A stretch of 64,000 bases of DNA from Rhyacichthys aspro (taxonomy: Eukaryota; Chordata; Actinopteri; Gobiiformes; Rhyacichthyidae): assembly GCA_036850595.1 (NCBI GenBank), contig CM072156.1, forward strand, positions 15,820,326 to 15,884,325. The letters run 5' to 3'. The notes under the pieces were generated by a model. It had not been told where the DNA came from, did not search any database, and was given only the letters and a program-made list of their open reading frames with translations. Within the stretch, counting starts at the first letter, position 1. Every line of letters starts with the position of its first letter. Shown one piece after another: positions 37,402-51,400 of the stretch. The translations under genes and the position numbers were made by a program.

Positions 37402-38542
37402 ATGTGTAAATTCAGCTTACAATGTTTGTTTGTGTTTTAAATTGACTACAACACTCTAAAAACTCAAATCACTAGCGCTGTTCTCTGACTTGTGTCCCGT
37501 CACCAGCAGGTGGAGCAGTTATTGCTTTAATACCAATGATCCAAACCAGCAACAGTAATCTCCAAATGGTGTGTGAAATGTCTTAATTTGACACTAATTG
37601 TGTGTGATGCAGATATGATTTTACACATCTTATTTCATTTTTTCATTTAAGAGAATTTAATGGTTATCAAATGAGATTTCATGGTAAAAGTGATGCAAGA
37701 TGAAAATGTATGAATGTGTTGAACAGGTACTTGACCCTGCAAGCCTCTTCTTTTACAGCTTGAACCACTTCCCCATGAGGTCAACCTTGGTCCTTCTCCT
37801 CGTTAAGACTAATGACAGGTTGCTATTCCTTCTGTAATGTACTGTTTTAGTGTCAAATGTCCTTTCTGCCACCTCGAGGTGTGGCATTTGAACTTTTGCC
37901 TAAGGCTTAAAGGAGTTCACATAGCAAACCTTGGTGACCTCTGGGAGCCTTCTAAGTCGTTTCTAATAGTCCTGCAAAGTTTGGGATGCAGCTGGTGACC
38001 TCTTGCTAAGACGAGAGCTACCATTTTCACCTGATGTTGACCATAAAGAGGGAAATGAACCATCTTTGGACATTTGTCTTTTCTGCATGTCCTGATTAAA
38101 ACCATCACAGCACCAAATTTATGTTTTTTCACTTTTAATATTTACATCTCTATTGTTTTGGAAAAGAGCCTAAGTTTGTTGTCCCACAGAAGCACTCCCA
38201 TCTTGGAAATCTTTTGAATCATTTATGTTTGTGTGCTTTAAGTAAAAGAAAGTTGTTATGGTTATTGTGACCAGAGTCCACTGTTAGGCCAATCCAGATC
38301 ATTATAAACTGACAAGAGGCACGGCAACAGTTAACGGTCTAGATCTCTGAGGAATTCATGCACCGTCACGCTTTCCCTCTTTGCATGGGACACCTGGCCT
38401 TCTTTCAGTGCCACCGTGCCATTTACATCTCAAAAGGGTCCGTCCAAGAAGGCTCCCTCTGTCCGCTCTTCCTTACTCTAGAAATGATCTGATTTATCTC
38501 TCCATCAACGGAAATATCTGCGCTTTAGAGTGCCATCCCGCC

Positions 38543-38569
38543 TCTCTTATCCCCTTCACTGATAAGAGA
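38543..38569. promoter_or_regulatory. Perfect 9-bp inverted repeat carrying two GATA sites
   Basis: TCTCTTATC (38543-38551) and GATAAGAGA (38561-38569) are exact reverse complements separated by 9 bp. Each arm holds a GATAAG core, the high-affinity GATA-factor site. The block sits in the desert between tbc1d10a and the apelin receptor. Confidence 0.5.
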
Positions 38570-41157
38570 CGGGAGCGGGAGAAGTAAAAAGAGAGACTTG
38601 TGATCCTCCGTGTGATCCCAGACCTAACGGACCCCTGTCACAGTGGTTGATTCATGCAATGCGGGGTGACTTTCTCTCTGCTCCCAGGCTCGGTGTGTCG
38701 GGGGGCATAGGGAGAGGGGGATGGCATAACAGTAAAAGTAAAGGCGCCTGTGTTCTTGAGGTATCCAATTCCCACGTTTGATGGAGCATGACAGGTTGGC
38801 TCAGGTCAAATTAAAAGGCCGCAGTAACAAATATGAGGGCAGGCATTGTGATAGTCCGTGCAGGTGAACTCTCCGTGGCAGCAGGAATAAAAGTAATTTA
38901 CCGCGCCGAGGGAGAAGATGAAGGGGTGAGCTCGAGTCTGCTTCAGAAGGAGGATCCCTGGGCAAAGGCCAGGCTGGATAATTGAATCATCTGTGTTGTT
39001 CTTTCACTCAAGACCTCTTATGTCCAACTCCCCACGGAAAAGCCTGCGTGTTCTTATCTTGATCCGACCAAAATATTTATACCTGCTATTCCTAATGTTG
39101 TCACTCTTTCTTGCTTGGGTATTAGATTTCTTATCAGATAAACACTTGACTGGTGCTTTTCTAAACATGACTTTGTAAATGTTTTCTATCGACAATTATA
39201 AGCAAAGACTACTGTTGAATTCTATGCCATGTCGTTGGCACATAATTTTTCTTCCATTTATGGGCTTCAAATTGAAAATATAAAGCTAAATTTGACATAC
39301 AAAAACAACTGAAAACTCTCCTGGGTGCATTTAGCAAAGTGCTTTAAATGTCATCACGGTTCTCAGTGCAGCTACTCCCAGTGGACACATGGCCCTGCAT
39401 TAGCAGATGTTTAAAAAGAAGGAAAAAAGGGACATATTTAGTTGTGTTTAGTACTACGCTCTGTCTGTCTGTCAGGTTGCATTCAAATGAAGTCTGGATG
39501 AATGGCAGAAAGCTAAATGAAGCGTTGTGATTGTGCGCACTAATGACCCTCCTGCTGCTGTGCCTGCAGGATATCTCATGGGTGTGTGGGAGGTTATGTG
39601 CCGGTAAGTGCTGCACACCTGTGTAGCCGTCACACTCCTCCAGGAGGTTTAAGCATTTCATTTAATCCCCAGTGTTTCATCCTTCTGCCCTCCTGACCCT
39701 GTACAGCCCCTGGATCTGAAACGCTAGAGGCACGCACAATTAAGGCTGTGTGCTCTCGTCAGGTAAACGAACCATATGCAGCCAACACATTTACGTTCAC
39801 TTACCTGCGGCTGCTAATTAAACCTGTCACAAAGAATCTGATCTTTTAACAGCAAATACACCACTGTCATGTGAATCAGACATGACTGAATCAGACTTCA
39901 GAATTATGGTGGTGTATTATTTTTAGTGTTCAATGGGTTTCCTACACTCTACTCATTTCTTTTATGTGCCACTCTTCAGGATTTATTCATTTTCTACCTT
40001 TTACAACCTCTTAGGAGCTGGAGCTGGGGTATAATCGCCACTTACAACGATGTTTTTCATATACTATCCTCCTGACATATAATAGCGATGATAAATCAAG
40101 CTGATTTGGCTTGACATTGCAGGCTTATTACACTCCCCCTCTCCACAGGCTTCTCCCCTTTTCTTTTTGGGTGGCACTGATAATAGGTAATTAACAGACT
40201 CAGGTAGAGAATTCGTTTTAAAAGGGCTCTCTCTAGGTGTTTGTTTACTTGAGTAAAGCCTGCGGAGGCTCCTTGCTGGCGGGTGATAAGTTACAGACAC
40301 AGATGGTGGGCATCAGCAGGCCGGCTGGGGGCAGATTAGTAGACTCCCGTGTCTGGGCAGTTCTGTCCTAGCCCACTCCCATTACTCCTTCTGAGCCCTA
40401 GAGAGACTGTCTGTAACCTTAGTCGCTTTGGCATGCCTCGTGTGTTGACGGAGGCCGACCACGGGCTTATCTCGTCTCATTCCACCAGCGCTGGGCCTGG
40501 CAGGCTGTAGGCTCCCAGAGAAGGGGGAAGGCTTATGAGTCTGAGGGTGTCTGTGTGAAAATAGCCTTTGTTTTGAAAAGGTAATGCTGTTGTCTTTCAT
40601 TAGCACAGATTTAGTAATTAGAAGTAACTTAACACCACTTAAAGATGCCTCGTATAAATGCTTCTTACAGACAGCTACACTGGCCTCAAAATGGGACCAG
40701 ATCTGATTTGATTTATGGCAGTGTGACAGATTAAACCAAGTGACTCTGCTCTGTAACAGACAACAATGGTTGTGGGAGATGAAGAAATTATGAAACATTT
40801 ATTAATTTATTTTTACTTTTGATTTTGGTTATACATTCTTATTATTAAAGGAAAACATTCAAATATGAATTGTCCAGCAACTGAAAACTATAATGCTATC
40901 TATCATCAGAGTTCTGGGCTGTAACTCTTTATTCATGTGTGGGTTGCTACCGTATGTGCCATCTCTATGGGATATGGTGGTAATCCCCTTTTCCGCTCAA
41001 TGAAAAATGCCTACAGTGCAGATTTGCCTCTACGCCTCATTTTGGTTACACTGGACAGGAAGTTTAGTTCAAACAGTCCAAGTCAAAGGTCAGCCAGATG
41101 CAATGCAGAGGGCACAGGAGGGGGGAATTGGGCAGCCTGTAGGTTAGCATTGGGGGC

Positions 41158-41176
41158 CTGTTTATTTTATAAACAG
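41158..41176. promoter_or_regulatory. Inverted pair of forkhead sites
   Basis: CTGTTTAT (41158-41165) and ATAAACAG (41169-41176) form a perfect inverted repeat with a 3-bp spacer. Each arm is a forkhead-type core (TGTTTAT / ATAAACA). It sits in one of the GC-richer blocks of the desert. Confidence 0.5.
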
Positions 41177-42170
41177 TGGGAGCAGATTAGTATTGGAGCC
41201 AGGCTCCCCCCAGCCATATGGGGAGGATGTCCTCTGTGTTCGGCGCTTAACAAACCATTGTGTTCAGAGCAGGAGACACACAGTCACTGGCATCATTTCT
41301 AGTTACCACTAATGATCTGATGAGGTTGTTGCCAATACATATGTGCAGACCCAAGGATGCATGGTCAACCCTGTATCCATTGTGGACATAATAAAGCATT
41401 GAATGACTGTGTTAGTAATGCCTCACAACTTCTGAGTCATTAGCAGTGTTGGCACACGCAGGCCATCGTCATCACCTTGCTGGGCGGTCAAAACAGGAAA
41501 TGGACAGACCCCCCTTTGTACAACATCAGCGCCAGTCTAATGAATCTAGCTTCAAGATGTTTGTGTGTGGTTCATCTCCTGAAGACGTGCAGCCCTTTCC
41601 TGCCATTGTTTGGGGTTTTTGTGAGATGCAGCAGCAGTAAACTGTCTTTGATGACTCCAGCTGTCAACGCTCTGCCCAAGTGATGGCTCTCTCAGCAAAT
41701 GCTGTAAAGGCTTTCATCTATTACACTGTACCATAAATTCTATATAGTATTCATACTTTCAGACAGTCATCGCTTCAATATGACACCAAAATATGCCTAG
41801 TGATTTTTGGAAAATCTAGTCCAAGACTGGCAAGTCCTTATCATCCATAATAGCTTCAGGAAATTGCTCCAGACATATGCAATTATCATAATAAACTATA
41901 AAACTGTGCCAAGACAAACCAGTGTAAATGACAAGCTCACTGCGCTACAGTGGTAAACAGGGAAATGTATATGTGCAACCTTTGACTTGACATTTTTTAT
42001 TTCTGGAAATAATAATATATTTAGAAAAAAAAAAAAAAATTCAATATAATGCAATAATTCAAAAACTAAACACATAACACACACAAGCATTACTTACATT
42101 AAAGCCTTATTTTGCTGCTGGTGTGTTGATCTGTTTAGGGAAATTCTCATCCATCCCCACCACACGACAG

Positions 42171-42185
42171 AGGTCAAACAGGTCA
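42171..42185 (+). promoter_or_regulatory. Perfect DR3 nuclear-receptor repeat
   Basis: AGGTCA (42171-42176), spacer AAC, AGGTCA (42180-42185). Two consensus half-sites spaced by 3 bp make the vitamin D receptor/RXR-type arrangement. Motif evidence only. Confidence 0.5.
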
Positions 42186-45100
42186 TGTCCCTTGTGGATC
42201 ACATAAAAAAAAATATTAGTAGTAAATCAAAGTACAAACCCGTCTTAAAATGTGCCAAACTATCTCTAACGGTAACACAAGATGGGTTTGTTCCCATAGA
42301 AAGAGGTGGGCTTTGACTTTTTGGTTATTTATATTGCGTTGTGTGGATAAAACGGCAGCTCATGTAGCAGAACAGAGGGTGTTGTGTCTTCAGAGTTAAA
42401 CAGACAAAGCCCCTTCATCTGGAAGTTCGGCTGTGAATGAGGTGGATCAGGCAGACTTGCTAACAGTGCTGCTATAGATTCCTGCTTTAGCCTGCAGTCT
42501 GGATCTAATGGCTAAATATAATCATAAATATTGTTGGATTACGACTCATTGCCACTGGTTGTTGATTATTATTGTTATGCCCACAATGTCATACAGGTGT
42601 TACAGAAGAGTTCAGCTGCAGGACATTTAAAGTCATTCTAACAATCACAAAGCTAGGTAGTTTTGACCTTACCGCATTTGGACTGTTTAAGAGATCTGTA
42701 ATCTCACTGGAGCTTTCCTAGTTTAATAAAGTAGAAAAATAAAATACGTCTAACCCCCAAACTGTCCACAGAATTAGAGTATAATTGATACTAATAACAA
42801 ACGAACCACAATGGCAGACTACAGAGAAAGTACCAAGCATGACTTTAGTTTGAACTTTTCCTTAATGAAAACAAACAGCCTCCTTATAGCACCAAATATC
42901 TTGGATGTAACAGGAACTGAGTAACATATTACTAAAGCACATCTGGACTTTGAGCCACAGCTCAGGTTTTGTTCTTGCATTAATATGAACTCATTATGCC
43001 ATATCATAAATCTTGCTGTGGTCCATCTGTAGCCGTGATTGCATGTGTGTTCTGTTGTCACCAAAAGTCCAACCTTAGACTTACATCTGCTCCAGACCCC
43101 AGCGGGCGTAGGTCATGATAGATGTATGAACATGATTGCTGCAGATGAGAGGAGAGCACTAAGTCTTAATCACAGCAAACTCACGAACAGATGCTTTCTT
43201 TGACTTTTTGCTTTAAATCCAAATAAAGGAGCACTGAAAGTAGATAGACTATTTACATTTATTAAGCAGGATCTGAAAATCTGTCAAGTATTAAGTCTTT
43301 CGTTTCAACAATCTTATCTGATCTGGGCTCCACACACTGAGCTATGAGAGTGGTCTTGGTAGAAAGATATATGAAGGAGTGGGGCCCTGAGAAAAAGGAG
43401 TTATGTTGGGATGGCGTGCAGGCCGCACCATCCACTGAGATTAGAAGAGAGAGTTAACTCTGCCAGTGACAACAGAAGGAAAGATAATAAAGTCGAAGGT
43501 GTTTCCTGTGAGTGTTCCCTCAGGAACGGTTCCCCTTCATGAACCAATCTGGGTTTAACATGGACTAAATGCAGGCTTGGGGGCCATCTTGAACGGATTT
43601 GCTAAATGTTTGCAATTCAAATAAAACAATCAGAGGGCAGACCTAGGGGGAGGCTAGATTAACTGTACATACACAATCAAAAGCATGCACACACATTTCA
43701 GTCAAATTTGTCATGGCCCACCAGTCTTAACTCTAGCTTACACTAAAAGATTTTATAGATGTTAGATGGTTAATATTGTTCTTTTCATATGAATGGTGTA
43801 TAATGTAACCACACACAGACAAGGTACTGCACTGCAATATATTAAAAATGTGTTGCCATTGTGATTTGAGGTTGATGTTAAATGCTGGCGTGTGTAGGGC
43901 AAATTTAATTCCATTTTTCTCTGTGTTAAAAAGGTTTGGACTTCTTTACTACACACCATGATGCTTTGGTGCCGCATGACCCCACCACTGCATGTATTAG
44001 GCTCAGTCCGCCATATGTCACACGTGCTCTCAATCATCCCAATGATATGCTCGACCACGCTACTTCTACTGTCTGTGAACAGCCATCTAAGAAAAACGTC
44101 ACCACCAATAGCATTTAAGATTTCAACCTGGAGCGCGCTGAACTGTGCTTTGTTTGCCTGTACCGTGTTTCCAAGCTGTTGGTTCCACTTGAAAGACTAA
44201 GTAGGAACCGAAGCGTGCCCCAGCTGACTTTTAATCCCACTCACCCAGGCTACACAAAGCAGTAGGCCTGTAATTAGATGACAATGGGCCCTTCTCTGGA
44301 GAACATACTGATGGCTGATGGGTGACCACATAAATATTGATCAAAGACGTAAGCACAGGAAGGGGAGGGAGAGCAACATGCCTGGTAGAGATATTTAGTC
44401 GTTTAAAACAACAGGTGACAGACATGTTACAGGCCCCGTAATAACTCTGGCCTGCTGCGAATAATTGTATCTTAAGAGAGAAGCACCACTCGGGAGAAAC
44501 CTGAAGAAAGGATAACACTGGTCTTTTAAGATGAGACCTCAGCTAATAGCACTGGGACTGTGACACATGCTACCAACTCCCTTTTTGAATAGATAGATAT
44601 TCAACTTTTATTTGATCAAAAAACAGAGGATTCATTACAGGTAGAAAAAGAGTGAACGAGTGTTACCTAAGACTTGAAGGGATTTACTAAATTGACCATA
44701 GCCAAGTTTGTTTTAACTAATAAAATCCCACTCAGAGTCATGTCAACATGAACTGTGACCTGTCTAGCAAACAACCCATCAGTCACCTCTTGTTCCTCAT
44801 ATAAACGTCTTAATGTGTAAATACAGTAGCTTATTCAACTATGAATAATCCACTGTTAGTTGGGAGGTTGTGGTTGGGAGGCTGCAGCCCACACGTGTCG
44901 GTGCCATGGGATGACGCCTGGGTCCAGATGGTGCAGTAGAAGTGGTCCAGCTGTGGCTCCACCCATTTATCTCCTGACCTGTGTGCCTCAGATATTACTG
45001 TGATGTCATTGGAGAGGCTGCTATAGTCAAGCCAGACAGCTCTTTTCAACTCATCTGAGAGGACATAAAAACCTCAGGCCATTTATGGAGCTTACCAGAC

Positions 45101-46286
45101 ACCTTGCTTATGTAACTTTTTGATTTCCACATAAAAAAACGTCATACATCATCCCCTGTGAGATTTGACTATCATCTCAAGTTGAGCTGCATGTTTTAGT
45201 AAGCACAGACAACGTGTCTGCAGGGTGTGCTCTCAGATATGAAAGCATTTAAAGGGCTGATGATATGACTGCTTGTATCTCATCAGTACTGCCCTAAAGA
45301 CCCAGGGGCCCTCAGGAAGCTGTCCGAACTGGGAATTCACTGTCGACAGGAGCAGCCCTGCTACTCACTGACACTAAACTGATTACACCGAACTCGAGCT
45401 TCACCTTATGTTTTTATATTCCCTCCTGACACATCCTGTAGACAAGAAGATGAACGACATGCATACTTACAACATACAACTGATAAAGCACTGACTCCTC
45501 CCAAGATACAGGGGGTTAATATATTGCACTTGTGATTCACACTATGACAAATCCCTTCTAGTTTCTGTGGATCTAACCTACAACAAATAGGAGGTCTTTT
45601 TCATGCATTACTCAAACATAGACACTGTGCCTTGTGCCAAATTGTACTAATCTCCTTTATACTTATTGTATAGCTCACACACTAAAGGCCCACAGACCAA
45701 ACACAACCCTTTGTAGTTCTTTTTTGGGTAATACATTTTGGTTGTTAAGATTTTGACCAGAGAAAGCTATGCTAAAATAACAACATATGGCTCACATACT
45801 AGTTTTTGACAAGGCTCTAAAAGGTAGGGAACATTACATTGGATAAAAAGAAATTCATTTACCAGTACCAGTCTTTGGCTCTCATTAACTAGGCCCTTTG
45901 GAATTTCAGTCAAGAACTGCAGAGAAATACATTCAGCACATACTCAAGCATCATTAAATGTAGTAATGATTATATTATACTTTTATTATAATTACAGTTT
46001 AGCTAGTGCTTTTTTCTGTGTATGGGTTGTCTGAGAATACATTTGTGTTTTTTGTTTGTTTTTTTCATTTAATGTGGGAAAAAACATATGTTTAAAACCT
46101 CCCTCTGTGACCCTGTAATTCAGTTGCATTGGTTTATGTCATGTAATCTATGGTTACTTCCCAGATACATAAATACATATGTGCACAAGATCAAAAACAT
46201 CTACAACAAGTGTCATGTTCATCAGGTTGCAGAAACAATTTAGATATGCTTTATACTACTGTCATCCAATAAAGTGACTGTTACAG

Positions 46287-46310
46287 GTTTGGACTAGTGT
46301 TTGGACTAGT
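46287..46310. repeat. 12-bp direct duplication
   Basis: GTTTGGACTAGT occurs twice in exact tandem (46287-46298, 46299-46310). It is non-coding and probably a replication-slippage duplication. Confidence 0.85.
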
Positions 46311-48426
46311 GTTGAGTAATGACACTTGAGTCTCACCTTCACCCTGCTGTGGTCTCCTCTCCCCTGCACTGCCGCTGCTGTTTTCTCCCTATAAAAACAG
46401 GAAGAAGGTGTGTTTGGAGAAGCAGAGCCTGAGGAGTCAAGCCGTTGAGCTCTGACTGACCAGAGTCTTTGTGAGTTTGTGTGTGTGCATAAGCATACCA
46501 GTATAATTGCTTTCAGGGAGCCCCTCAATGCCTTACCCTTGTTCTTCCACCTCTAGAGATCTGCATCTATTTGCTTTGGGCATTGTGCCCCAAAGGTAAC
46601 ATCTTAAGTCTGTGTGTCTGGGACAGACTCTCCGAAAACATGCCACTACATGTGTGACACTTCACACATGACCACAATGAGCTCACATACAACTTCTGAA
46701 CAGAGTATATGCATGCTTAGGCAGACATTTTTCAGTTTTAGTCATAATTAACCTGACTATCGATTCATTTGTTGTGTAAGCCTAAGCAGGGACTTTTCCT
46801 CTGGTCAAGCAGAGCCCACTGCAGTGTGCACCAGAATGTGAATGCATCACTGCAGGCAGGGTGCCAGCCTGGTACAGCCTGGACTGCCGAGTGTGGGATT
46901 AGAAGATGAACTGTGCCTCGCCCGTTTTCCTCCCAGCAGGAGCTGTTGTATCCGCCATAGCGTTCCACGGCTGAGGCTGGCTCCCATTGTGTGTAGGTCA
47001 GGGGCCAGCGTCAGGTCACTCCACTGGCTTCTGTAGTCTCTTTACTCTGCTATCCATTCTATTATATAATACTATGTACAACAACAACAGCAATAAGTAC
47101 ATACAATCTGACCCCCATGGCCAAAGCAACAATGGGACATTCTCTTTATCTGCACTGCTCCTGAGCCATGTACAAGTCTTACTTACTGATAATAAATCAA
47201 TTCACAGTTCAAATTTTGTTGATTTAAATAGCTTTGAACTGGAACAGACTGATATCTGATGGATGGTACTCTTCCCTGTATCTTGTCCCTCTTATATCCA
47301 ATGAAATATCAGAACTTGAACAAGACATCTGGATTCTTGTTACACACTTGTTAGAGCTAATAAGCTCTCCGTAACATGCTTTGTTTAATGAAGCAGTATT
47401 AAATGATATTTCTAGGCAACTAATTGCTATTTGATCTGATTGGATGTCTCTGGTGAGTCAACAGACCTCCCTGGTTTTCTACTCCTGGTCTATATTAGCT
47501 GAGGAATTTGGTGAGTCTGCCCGTGGACAATCCAGGTCAGATAGGCCCTGAAATGGAATGAGAGATATGTGGAAACTCTCTTCAGACAACCCAAAGCAGA
47601 CATGAATCAGTGAAGAAGTCAATGTGTAGATACCTTTCCAAAAGCTCAGGGACATTTTTTCATTTTTATGTACATGAGCGTTCTTAACATACATCCTCTG
47701 ATACGGTGTTTTGTTGTTTTTACTAAAGCTGTACACAGTTTAAGAGCTACAGTGAAAGCATACATGAGTTGATCTCTAGAAGCAGCTGGTTGTGAATTCA
47801 GAAGCGCTCTGTAATAACAGTGCACTGACAGCAGCCGGATGGCAGAGAGGAAATTTCAGCATATGCCTTTGAGACTTGCTCTATCTCATCTGAAGAGTGT
47901 CTGCCTGGCGTAGTGTCTCCTAAACAATAACAGCAGCGCTGGTTAGGACTATTAACAGAAGTGGCCTTGTGTGAGCCAAGTGCTGCCGCCTCCTCTACTT
48001 CAGTGTGGATACTGTAATGCTTCCTGTGAAACGTATTATATTAAAACTATAAAACTTTCCAAGCCTGTGTCTCATTTCCACCTTTTGCAGCTGGAAGGAT
48101 CAAAGTTAATCTTTCCCATTCATTTTTATTCAGAACAGCAAAACATTTTCCTGTGATGCTGAGGATAGCTTCTATAAAGAGTCCAAAAGGCTGTATCCCC
48201 TTACCATTGTGGGTCACTCTTTTGGCCCATACTGTGGTTAAATTCCTGCCAGAAGGTAAACTCTTATAAAGAGGGTTGTAACAGATGTTGTGCATGTAAA
48301 AAAAATCTGTTAAAGTAAAAATATATGAATTTCCCACAAGCTGCTTCCTCCAGTTCAATTCATTCCACTTCTGTTTTGACACTGTCCCCACCTTTTTTAA
48401 ATTGATTTCGTTCAACAACTCCTCGA

Positions 48427-48439
48427 AGGTCAGAGGTCA
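48427..48439 (+). promoter_or_regulatory. Perfect DR1 nuclear-receptor repeat
   Basis: AGGTCA (48427-48432), G, AGGTCA (48434-48439). The 1-bp spacing is the arrangement bound by RXR heterodimers, HNF4 and COUP-TF factors. It is a motif match in non-coding DNA; factor and target gene are unknown. Confidence 0.5.
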
Positions 48440-51400
48440 AATCGTAGTAATGGAGTCTTTTGCCCGTAGTAATAGCGATGTAGTCCTGTTGACCTAGGCA
48501 TTGTCTGAGCGTGCCTCAGGTTCAATAGCCTGACAGGTAGAGGTGAGCACGGTCACTGGTGCTCTGTCACTTACTGCTCTCGGAGGAATGTTAGATCCGT
48601 ACAAAAGTCTGCCTGCAAGGGGCCCTTAAAAGCAACAGTCTGAAGTCAAAAGTGCAACATAAATTTTACTAACTCCTTTTTGTGGCTAGTAATATTTGTT
48701 CAATTATGGGAGTCGTTTGTGTTAGAAAAAGTGTCATGACACTGTCCAATTACTGTGGAATAGTATTACCTTAAAGGAATAAGTGCTGATTTATACAGAG
48801 CTGTAATGTTCGGCTTTAAAGGAAACTGCAGGCAGAATTTATCACCTTAAGGAAGGTTTTAGTGTTCAGCTCTTTAAATACAGGTTAGGAGTTGGCTGGC
48901 TAAGACATTTGCAGCTCTTGTATTTTGCTGTTAAGGTAAACGTAAATCATTAGTTCCCATGAACAAACACTAGCTGAATTCTCATACAAGCATGCCAAAG
49001 TTGTTCACAGTACAACCCTTGTGCTGACCAGCTTAAACCCAATTCAGTTTCCTTTCCATGGCCAAGAAAGGATACTTCACTACCTCCTGTTTACACTTTA
49101 CACTGTAGACCAAAGAAAATGCTGAGGACTGGTGATCAATACGCAGCAGGAGTCAGATATAGTTGTTTGTTTTAGGTTGTTGCCATCAATACAGAAGAAC
49201 AGAGGGCTGCAGGTTGGTAGAGAGACAAAAACTCCCTCACAGACCCCCGGTGAGCAGTCAGCGCCTGCAGGCTGAGCTGATGAAGGATCACATTGGGAAC
49301 AAAAGCCACTGTGACCTCTGCAAGCCTTGAGAAAACTGCTTAGCGCTGTAAACCTTAACCAAGACATATTGTAATAAGGCAAAAGAAATCAAGTGTCAGA
49401 ACTGGGCTCACATCTGGTGTTTAATAATTGTATATAAGAAAAGGTGTATTTACCTTATTAAAGTATTGGAGTTGATAATATCCTAGGATCTTGATAAGTT
49501 TCTTACTTACCAATAAGATCTACTCTGTAATTGACCACTGCTATAAAAAGAGATCTTCGCTGAGTTCCTTGCATTGTTTATTGTCTCAACTTAAATTAAA
49601 CATCAAATTTGAATTCTTGGTCTATATGAGAGCCAAAGGGGGTGTTTTTTGTGGGATGTGCTGTCCAGGGTGTGGGCCCGCTGCTGACCTTGTTTTGTAT
49701 GTGTGTGAGACTTGGAGACATGTTTGACGGTGCCCTCCTCCTTTGTATCCACTCCGAGGAGGTCCGGTTGATGGATGGGCTCTAATCAGCAGCAGACAGA
49801 CCTGCCACAGGAAACATCTCCGCATCACGTTTACGGAAACCAGCACTTCTCCAGAGACCCGCTGATAGCCGCGCCAGGAGGGAGGGCTGGGGATCCGAAA
49901 AACAATTGGATTCTCCTTCATTTTCTGCAAAAGAAAATCAGCAGGCTGTCTAAACACAATATGATTTATAGGCCTGCTGCCAAATGACATGTTGAACAAT
50001 ACAGTAGAGAACTTGATTGGATTTTGCAAAGACCTTATTTTGAGAAAAGAAAAAAACAGGACTTGTTTATTTCTCACTGTAAAAAATCTTTTAATTTTTT
50101 AAACTTTCTTTTCACTATGCTCATAAACCAATGTATGTATAGATTTTATACTTGAACTGTCACATAGCTCTTTCTAATCATACTTGTTCTTTATGGAAAA
50201 GGTTTATATTCCCTACTAAGTCCTGTCTTTTCATGTACATCTTTAGGAGACATCTGTCCTGCCAGACGTTTTTATCCTCTGTACATCCCACTCAGCCACA
50301 GGGCTTTTCTACCTCTGACAGGTGAGGCTCCTCAAATCCTCCTCCTTTCCCCCCAAAAAATCCTCACTCTGCATGTCAAGATGAGCAAAGCAGCGACTCT
50401 CCTTCAGCGGAGTGCATATGAATAACCTGATCCGTCTGCCATGTCGGAATGCCAAGAGCTGTTTGCCTTTTAGGCCAGTGAAAGCTTGTCACTGTGCATT
50501 GTGCTAGTAGAGATTATCCTTGAATACATCCCGGGTGTCCCCTTTTCTTCACTCTCCTCTGAAACTCTCCGACCTTGATCTCGCTGTCATGAAGCCCCCT
50601 GCCCTCTGTTGAGATCTGTGCACATACACATACACATCAAGAAGTTTTAGTACAGCCATGCTTGAAGGGTTTCAGGATAAATTTGTGAATGTTAACAAAC
50701 CGTTTTTGTTGACATATAACTATTTGGATGTGGACTATATGTGCACAGTGTTAAATGGGACGTAAAAAGGCAGGTCTCGACAAGCCCTCTTTACGTCTAA
50801 TCCTAGGCCCTGGGGCTATAACCTAACTCAACCTTGTGCAAAGCAAAACATTCAGTTTCCGCGATACTCCTGGAAAGGTTTTCCAGGTTCAGCTCAATGG
50901 ACAAATTCAAAGCCACAGCAACACTTAAGTGCAAAATCTGATCTTTCAGGCGAAACTTGTAGAGCAAGGGCTACACACAAGGGCATCAGGAGGGTTGATA
51001 ACGGCATTGGCCCCTAAACAAAGCCCAACAAAGACAGGAAAGGGCTGAGCCGTTGAACCCTTACACCCAGGCCAAAGTTGTGCATCCATCGTATGCAAAA
51101 TGTAAGACCTAAGGCAGACTGTTTTTCCTGTTTTAGTATTCTCTGTCAGAAGATTCCCCTTCTGAGAAAGAGGTCTCACTCAGGGTCCACAACACTGTGT
51201 AAACACTCCTAAATCATAGTTCTTATGAGAATATTTAGACATTCAAATTAAAGTGTGAAGAAAAAGGACTAGAAGAAAGAAATACATCATAAGAATTTTC
51301 ATAAGATTTTTCAAGTTGATCTGATACTTAGACAGTAACCCGACATATGAAATAAATCTTCCTGTTTCACAGTATTGTATCCATATGGAGGTCCTGGTTG

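Larger units (their letters stand above)
37402..45300. other. Gene desert, left part, with candidate regulatory blocks
   Basis: No exon, RNA gene or long open frame is supported. Composition alternates between AT-rich stretches and GC-richer blocks (about 38320-39000, 40320-40520, 41060-41290) that look like conserved non-coding elements. They hold motif arrangements listed separately: a GATA inverted repeat at 38543, paired forkhead sites at 41158 and a DR3 at 42171. Another CTCF-like match (CCAGCAGGTGGAGC, one mismatch) is at 37503-37516. A 15-base A run is at 42025-42039. Confidence 0.5.

Noticed and set aside
44585..44630. Possible reverse-oriented LINE tail (gaatagatagatattcaac)
   Set aside because: Too short and diverged to separate from a chance AT-rich string.
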